NCBI GenBank assembly: GCA_002316675.1
Contig: DCDZ01000010.1
Span: 7,950-25,877, forward strand
DNA: 17,928 nucleotides
Source: Tyzzerella sp. UBA1042
GTDB taxonomy: Bacteria; Bacillota; Clostridia; Lachnospirales; Anaerotignaceae
Reading direction: 5' to 3'
Positions 13,542 to 17,928 of the stretch are shown here, piece by piece. The translations under genes and the position numbers were made by a program. Each line of letters opens with the position of its first letter. Within the stretch, counting starts at the first letter, position 1. The notes under the pieces are model-generated. The model was not told the origin of the DNA and made no database searches. It saw nothing but the letters and a program-made list of their open reading frames with translations.

Positions 13542-14228
13542 ATGGAGTTTTTAAAAATTGAAAATTTATGTAAGGTCTACGGCAAGGGTGACAATCAGAT
13601 CACCGCGTTAGACCATGTCACTCTTACAATTCAAAAGGGCGATTTTACTGCAATCATCGGTTCTTCCGGCTCCGGTAAATCCACCTTGCTTCACGCCATT
13701 GCAGGTGTTGATGTGCCCACAAGCGGGAAAATCTATTTGGACGGGCGGGATGTATATGCGGGAAGCAACGAAAAGCTTGCCATTTTCCGCAGACGGCAGG
13801 TGGGTCTGATTTATCAGTTTCATAACCTAATCCCCACTTTAAATGTGGTGGAAAACATCACTTTACCCATTCTGATGGACAAGCGAAAAGTAAATGCAGA
13901 ACGGCTGAATGACCTGCTCGAATTGCTCGGATTACAGGAACGCAAAACTCATCTGCCCAATCAGCTTTCTGGTGGTCAACAACAGCGTGTTGCAATCGGG
14001 CGCGCTTTAATGAATGCTCCGGCAGTCATGCTGGCCGATGAACCGACAGGCAGTCTGGACAGCCGTAACGGTCAGGAAATCATCAAGCTGCTCAAGAAAA
14101 GCAATAAAAAATATGGACAAACACTGCTTCTTGTCACTCACGATGAAAATATCGCCTTGCAGGCAGACCGCATTATTACCATTGCGGATGGAAAAGTGGT
14201 GCGGGATGAGAGGCAGGTAGCGCGATAA
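13542..14228 (+). CDS. ABC transporter ATPase (MacB/BceA-like)
   Basis: The 228-residue ATPase carries Walker A GSSGSGKST at 40-48, a Q-loop in LIYQFHNLIP, the signature LSGGQQQR, Walker B VMLADEPTG and the H-loop LLVTHD. All are intact. AAAGGAG lies nine bases before ATG 13542; an upstream in-frame ATG at 13521 has no such site. Its TAA overlaps the permease ATG by one base (TAATG), so the two are coupled and form one transporter. ATPases of this group drive FtsX-type permeases that expel or release peptides from the envelope rather than pump through a channel. Confidence 0.95.
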   Translation: MEFLKIENLCKVYGKGDNQITALDHVTLTIQKGDFTAIIGSSGSGKSTLLHAIAGVDVPTSGKIYLDGRDVYAGSNEKLAIFRRRQVGLIYQFHNLIPTLNVVENITLPILMDKRKVNAERLNDLLELLGLQERKTHLPNQLSGGQQQRVAIGRALMNAPAVMLADEPTGSLDSRNGQEIIKLLKKSNKKYGQTLLLVTHDENIALQADRIITIADGKVVRDERQVAR

Positions 14229-16765
14229 TGAACATCTTTCATAAAGTTGCCCTGCAAGGACTGAAAAAGAGCCGCACACGAACACTTGTAACAATTGTCG
14301 GAGTTGCTTTGTCTGCTGCTCTGATTACGGCAGTTGCCACCTTTGCTATTTCATTGCAAGCCTATATGGTGGGTGGAGCCATCATGAAATATGGTAACTG
14401 GCACGTAGCATTCTCCGATGTAGACACCTCTTTTATGCAGGAACAAGCGGATGACAGCAGAGTTGCAAATATCGCATCCTTTGAAAATATCGGCTACGGG
14501 ACGCTTACAGATGGTCAAAATCCCAACAAACCCTATGTGTTCCTTGCTGGATTTAACAAAGAAGCCTTTTCCGCTTTGCCCGTTGAACTTCTTTCCGGCA
14601 AATTACCGGAAAACAGCAACGAAATTCTGGTTCCGGCGCACGTTGCGGCAAACGGTGGTGTGAAAATATCAGTTGGCGATACCCTCGCCCTTGCGGTCGG
14701 AACCCGTCAGGCTGGACAAGAAACACTGAACCAACACGATCCGTATCGTTCCGGGAAGGAAACTCTCATACCTGCTACGGAAAAAACCTACAAGGTGGTC
14801 GGCATCTGCCAAAGACCCGCCTTTGAGGAACGTTCTGCTCCCGGATATACTCTAATCACGACAGCAGATACGGCAGCTCCGCCGAACAGCTTCAGTGCAT
14901 TTGTTGTGCTGGAAAAGCCGAGCCAGCTTCGCTCGTATATAAGCAGTGAGGCCGAGAGTCATTCTTATGTCCTAAACGATGAAGTGCTGCGCTTTATGGG
15001 CCTTTCGGCAGATACGATATTCAATGCGCTTCTCTATTCGGTCGGGGGAATTCTGGTCGCTTTGATTATGCTCGGTTCGGTGTTCCTGATTTACAATTCC
15101 TTCAACATCTCTTTGAATGAACGCACACACCAGTTTGGCATTCTCATGTCGGTAGGCGCGACAGAAAAACAACTTCGCAATTCCGTATTGTTTGAGGGTC
15201 TTTACATCGGAATAATCGGCATTCCCATCGGCATTTTAATTGGACTGCCAAGCATCCGGCTTGTACTTTCTATCGTGGCTGATAATTTTGCAAATGTTCT
15301 TTACAGCAACGTACCGCTGACTTTGGTGGTATCGATCCCGGTTCTTGCTGCTGCTGCGGTTATCAGTATGCTGACCATTCTGATTTCAGCCTATATCCCG
15401 GCAAAGAAAGCTGCCGGTACGCCCGTGATGGAGTGTATTCGCCAGACAAACGAGGTCAAAGTGGAAGCCAAGGCCATAAAAACCTCAAACCTCACAAAGC
15501 GGTTTTATGGTTTAGAGGAAACATTGGCGTTAAAAAACTTTAAGCGAAACAAACGACGTTACCGCAGTATTATCCTGTCACTGACACTCAGCGTTGTGCT
15601 GTTTGTAGCGTCAAGCGCCTTTGGCACCTATTTGGATCAACTGACAGAGCAGTCGGCTGTTGAAATGGATGGTGACATCCTGCTGTATACACGGGATATG
15701 ACCGAAATCGAATTCTCCGGGCTTTATGATACTCTGAAAACCGCTGACGGAGTGACAAGAAGCACCAATCAGGCCGTTACAACCTATACCTGTGAGGTTG
15801 ATACAAACGAGATTACCAAAGGCTTTTTAAACAGCGACCTGAAATCTGATGGTCTTAATTCGTCCAGTGAAAAGGTAAACCTATCGTTGGATGTTCAGTT
15901 TATTGAGGACGACATGTATCAGAACTTTATCGAAAGTCTTGGCTTGTCCACAGCGGAATATATCGGACAGGATGCAAAAATGATTATTGTCGGGAAATAT
16001 AACGGCGGACTTGATATATTTTTAGACCGTTCAATGGATTTTACGATTGGAACTGAATCCGGGGAACAGACAAAAACCATTCACACTACTTTTGTGGATA
16101 GCTATCCGTTAGATCCACCGCCCGCAGAACCCTCTGAGGTGAAAGGATACGTGTTGATGGTGGTTGCCCCGCATCAGATGAAACCGCAGTTTGACACACT
16201 AAATGCACCTACCAAGCTAGGCTTGACTTTCTGGTCAGATAATCCCGCACAGTCAACGGCAAAAATGCAAGGAATAATCGAGGGATTGGGCATTACCTCA
16301 GGTTATACTTTGTACAATGTTCATGCGATGCTGGAGCAAAACCGCAATATCCTGTTCATTGTAAATCTGTTCACGGTTGTTTTTATTGCTATGATTTCCC
16401 TGATTGCGGTTGCCAATGTGTTCAACACGATTTCCACCAATATCAAGCTGCGCAGGCGGGAGCTTGCCATGCTCCGTTCCGTAGGGATGTCCGACCGGGA
16501 TTTCAATAAGATGATGCGTTTTGAATGTGCGCTTTACGGAGCGCGAACGATGCTTTGGGGCTTACCCCTCTCGGGAATTCTTTCATGGCTGATTTACAAA
16601 GGAATGATTGTCGGCGGAGGTGATATTAAATTTATGTTTCCTTGGGACAGCATCGGAATTAGTATGCTTGGCGTATTCCTTGTTGTGTTCATTACCACAC
16701 TGTATGCCATTCGCAAAATAAAAAGGGAAAACATTATTGATGCACTTCGAGATGACATGACCTAA
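14228..16765 (+). CDS. Two-FtsX-domain ABC permease
   Basis: The 845-residue membrane protein has eight predicted helices. One is near 20-42, followed by an outside domain to about 260 (MacB periplasmic-core-like). Three follow at about 268-290, 322-348 and 364-390 (first FtsX domain, with FGILMSVGATEKQLRNS). One is at about 447-465, followed by a second outside domain to about 705, and then three more to the end (second FtsX domain, with ELAMLRSVGMSDRDFNKM). This doubled form is longer than BceB (~650 residues, 10 helices) and MacB (~650, 4 helices). Linked to an intramembrane-type kinase it probably handles an antimicrobial peptide or other envelope-active compound; the compound is unknown. 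No damage is seen. Confidence 0.92.
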   Translation: MNIFHKVALQGLKKSRTRTLVTIVGVALSAALITAVATFAISLQAYMVGGAIMKYGNWHVAFSDVDTSFMQEQADDSRVANIASFENIGYGTLTDGQNPNKPYVFLAGFNKEAFSALPVELLSGKLPENSNEILVPAHVAANGGVKISVGDTLALAVGTRQAGQETLNQHDPYRSGKETLIPATEKTYKVVGICQRPAFEERSAPGYTLITTADTAAPPNSFSAFVVLEKPSQLRSYISSEAESHSYVLNDEVLRFMGLSADTIFNALLYSVGGILVALIMLGSVFLIYNSFNISLNERTHQFGILMSVGATEKQLRNSVLFEGLYIGIIGIPIGILIGLPSIRLVLSIVADNFANVLYSNVPLTLVVSIPVLAAAAVISMLTILISAYIPAKKAAGTPVMECIRQTNEVKVEAKAIKTSNLTKRFYGLEETLALKNFKRNKRRYRSIILSLTLSVVLFVASSAFGTYLDQLTEQSAVEMDGDILLYTRDMTEIEFSGLYDTLKTADGVTRSTNQAVTTYTCEVDTNEITKGFLNSDLKSDGLNSSSEKVNLSLDVQFIEDDMYQNFIESLGLSTAEYIGQDAKMIIVGKYNGGLDIFLDRSMDFTIGTESGEQTKTIHTTFVDSYPLDPPPAEPSEVKGYVLMVVAPHQMKPQFDTLNAPTKLGLTFWSDNPAQSTAKMQGIIEGLGITSGYTLYNVHAMLEQNRNILFIVNLFTVVFIAMISLIAVANVFNTISTNIKLRRRELAMLRSVGMSDRDFNKMMRFECALYGARTMLWGLPLSGILSWLIYKGMIVGGGDIKFMFPWDSIGISMLGVFLVVFITTLYAIRKIKRENIIDALRDDMT

Positions 16766-16835
16766 TTAATTCTACAAAAGACATTCTGCAGAAAGAGCGT
16801 AATTTAAAAATGCGCCCCAAAAAAAAGATTCAGAA

Positions 16836-16865
16836 CCCGCCTAAAAAAAACGGTGCTTTGGCGGG
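16836..16865 (+). other. Weak inverted repeat after the permease gene
   Basis: CCCGCC and GGCGGG close an 18-base A-rich loop about 70 bases after the permease stop. There is no T-run. It may be part of the 3' end structure of the operon. Confidence 0.3.
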
Positions 16866-16891
16866 ACACTCCATATGCTTAAATACAAGCT

Positions 16892-16927
16892 AAATCCCTC
16901 CAAACCCGTAAAGTTTGGAGGGATTTT
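16892..16927 (+). terminator. Strong terminator of the two-component/ABC operon
   Basis: AAATCCCTCCAAAC, a 7-base loop, then the exact reverse complement GTTTGGAGGGATTT and T. A 14-bp perfect stem with A- and T-runs can act in either direction. Confidence 0.85.
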
Positions 16928-17230
16928 ATATGTGTTGGTCAATACAGACTACACCGCTGCGCATTTGCTGCAGCGACATTAGGCTATTCTCATAACCAAA
17001 ACCTACATAGGTAATTTGTTAAAAAAAGCCTGCACTTCTCAGGGGAGAAGTGTGTCCATGTACACGAACTACTGGTTCGTATTAATCTGAACTATAGTTT
17101 CGCGAAAGACACACAGAAAGGCATTGCTTTACCTCAGTGTGCCTTTATTTTTGTTATCCTGTATCGGTGCCGATCTCCACCTACCTCCAAATTTTCGCTT
17201 GGACACATTGGAAATTTGGAAGTTAAAAAC
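16928..17230 (+). other. Structured gene-free stretch before the sigma-like gene
   Basis: About 300 bases hold no credible ORF but several inverted repeats: CACTTCTC-AGGG-GAGAAGTG (17033-17052), ACGAAC-TACTG-GTTCGT (17064-17080), AACTATAGTT (17090-17099), TTTCGCGAAA (17098-17107) and a terminator-like AAAGGCA...TGCCTTT (17117-17146). The density of palindromes suggests a structured RNA, an element end or a transfer/replication site. I cannot choose between them. Confidence 0.4.
17117..17152 (+). terminator. Terminator-like hairpin upstream of the sigma-like gene
   Basis: AAAGGCA and TGCCTTT (7 bp, 16-base loop) are followed by ATTTTTG. It would end a short transcript from the palindrome-rich stretch 17033-17107 or limit reading into the sigma-like gene. 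Confidence 0.5.
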
Positions 17231-17644
17231 ATGAGAGAGTACACATTAATCGTAAAAGGGGAGAGAATCCCTGTAACTTACGAGGTATATAAAGTCTATT
17301 ATCAAGAATATGAACATGAAAGATATCTGAAAAATAAGTCTGCCAAGCATGAATTCTCATTAGAACAATTTATTGAAACCGGAGTATCCATCGAATATAT
17401 TTGCTTGGATAGTATTACCCCTGTAGAGGATGAGGTGCTGAAGACAGAACAGATTGTTCACCTTTATCGTTGCTTGGACAAGCTGAGCGCACAGGAACAG
17501 ATAATTATCCGTGGCATCTTCTTTGAACAAAAAACAGAAAGAGAGTTAGCTATGCAGCTACAAATATCAGCTTCGGCAGTCAGACACAGGAAACATAAAA
17601 TTCTAAAAGCCTTGTTTCAGGAAATGAAAGGCTACTACAGGTAG
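17231..17644 (+). CDS. Sigma-70 region 4-type protein of integrative elements
   Basis: The 137-residue protein has an N-terminal part (MREYTLIVKGERIPVTYEVY) with a charged helix YYQEYEHERYLKN, and a C-terminal region-4-like HTH: LDKLSAQEQIIIRGIFFEQK, then TERELAMQLQISASAVRHRK. Proteins of this shape (like ORF7 of Tn916 and relatives in Tn1549-type elements) stand beside xis/int genes or recombinases and are thought to control element transfer. It has no region 2, so it is not a full sigma factor. I chose ATG 17231 (GGAAG ten bases upstream); TTG 17216 is an alternative. No xis or int follows in the window. Confidence 0.8.
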   Translation: MREYTLIVKGERIPVTYEVYKVYYQEYEHERYLKNKSAKHEFSLEQFIETGVSIEYICLDSITPVEDEVLKTEQIVHLYRCLDKLSAQEQIIIRGIFFEQKTERELAMQLQISASAVRHRKHKILKALFQEMKGYYR

Positions 17645-17835
17645 GAAGAATACATTACTTCCCCCTGTAAGCCGCACAAACGCCCCACAGCAGCTTTTCC
17701 TTGTTGAGATGGTACACTTTCCTGCATTTGTTCTGCAAGGCCTTTTGTGGGGCAAATTCCCGCTTGTTTTTCTGCTGAAAAGCAAGGAGGCGAACCATGC
17801 CCCTTGGGTTGTATTATTCTGATTTAAACATATAC

Positions 17836-17871
17836 AAAAAAGCCTGTAGATACGCATATCTACAGGCTTTT
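17836..17871 (-). terminator. Terminator of the tRNA transcript
   Basis: AAAAAGCCTGTAGATA, loop CGCA, then the exact reverse complement: a 16-bp stem with A- and T-runs on both sides. It lies 5 bases after the tRNA CCA end (minus strand) and can work in both directions. The preceding stretch 17645-17835 shows no gene I can support, only an AAGGAGG site without a credible ORF and GCCCCACA/TGTGGGGC inverted arms. Confidence 0.9.
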
Positions 17872-17876
17872 TACCT

Positions 17877-17928
17877 TGGAGCTGGTGGTCGGAATCGAAC
17901 CGACAACCTGCTCATTACGAATGAGCTG
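17877..17928 (-). tRNA. tRNA-Thr(CGT), 5' part outside window
   Basis: On the minus strand the anticodon arm GCTCA-TTCGTAA-TGAGC gives anticodon CGT (reads ACG, threonine). It is followed by variable loop AGGTT, T-arm GTCGG-TTCGATT-CCGAC, acceptor strand CACCAGC, T and an encoded CCA. The D-arm and 5' acceptor strand lie past the window end. It could be the attachment gene of the neighbouring element or simply chromosomal. Confidence 0.92.

Noticed and set aside
17793..17928. Plus-strand frame MPLGLYYSDLN... behind AAGGAGG, open to the window end
   Set aside because: It reads through a terminator and antisense to a tRNA; GRNRTDNL is the well-known false protein text from antisense tRNA.

Overview
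The window looks like a piece of a Firmicutes (Clostridia, gut-type) chromosome or integrative element. The pointers are AGGAGG-type ribosome binding sites, TTG/GTG starts, moderate GC, several DUF4368-type and related serine recombinases, a sigma-70 region 4 protein of the kind found in Tn916/Tn1549-like elements, and tRNA-Thr. I cannot name the species. No rRNA, CRISPR array or transposase of the DDE type was seen.

Layout. (1) 1-2363: an AraC-type regulator followed on the same (minus) strand by a fused permease/ATPase ABC exporter-type gene that runs off the window at its Walker A motif. The ABC promoter carries two direct repeats one 21-bp period apart abutting a poor -35, which looks like an AraC operator. 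(2) 2360-4040: decayed genes. A GHKL-type ATPase gene with several frameshifts, the 5' end of a serine recombinase gene, and what may be the start of a SIR2/AbiH-like gene. (3) 4188-7004: an intact minus-strand three-gene operon, Xre-type regulator - ParB-like/variable C-terminal protein - D12 class adenine DNA methyltransferase. It abuts a tRNA 3'-half (a likely attachment-site scar) and lies between two ~390-bp direct repeats of the recombinase 5' region. (4) 7146-8912: second recombinase copy, with an intact body but a lost ATG, plus a companion gene of unknown function. (5) 8931-11451: minus-strand large serine recombinase (TndX/DUF4368 type), a small TnpW-like ORF and a winged-helix-type protein. 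(6) 11561-16765: plus-strand operon of a small excisionase-like HTH protein, OmpR-type response regulator, intramembrane-sensing-type histidine kinase, ABC ATPase and an 845-residue two-FtsX permease. (7) 16766-17928: a structured intergenic stretch, a sigma-70 region 4 protein, a strong terminator and a truncated tRNA-Thr(CGT) on the minus strand.

How the parts work together. Regions 1 and 6 are two independent regulator-plus-ABC-transporter cassettes (probably metal/siderophore-type or drug transport, and antimicrobial-peptide-type response or export; both inferences). Regions 3 to 5 are layered mobile DNA. The most interesting unit is the HTH / ParB-like / Dam operon. It has a methyltransferase but no recognisable restriction enzyme, sits beside fragments of other ATPase and SIR2/AbiH-like genes, and is placed so that recombination between the flanking repeats would remove it and at the same time rebuild an intact recombinase gene.
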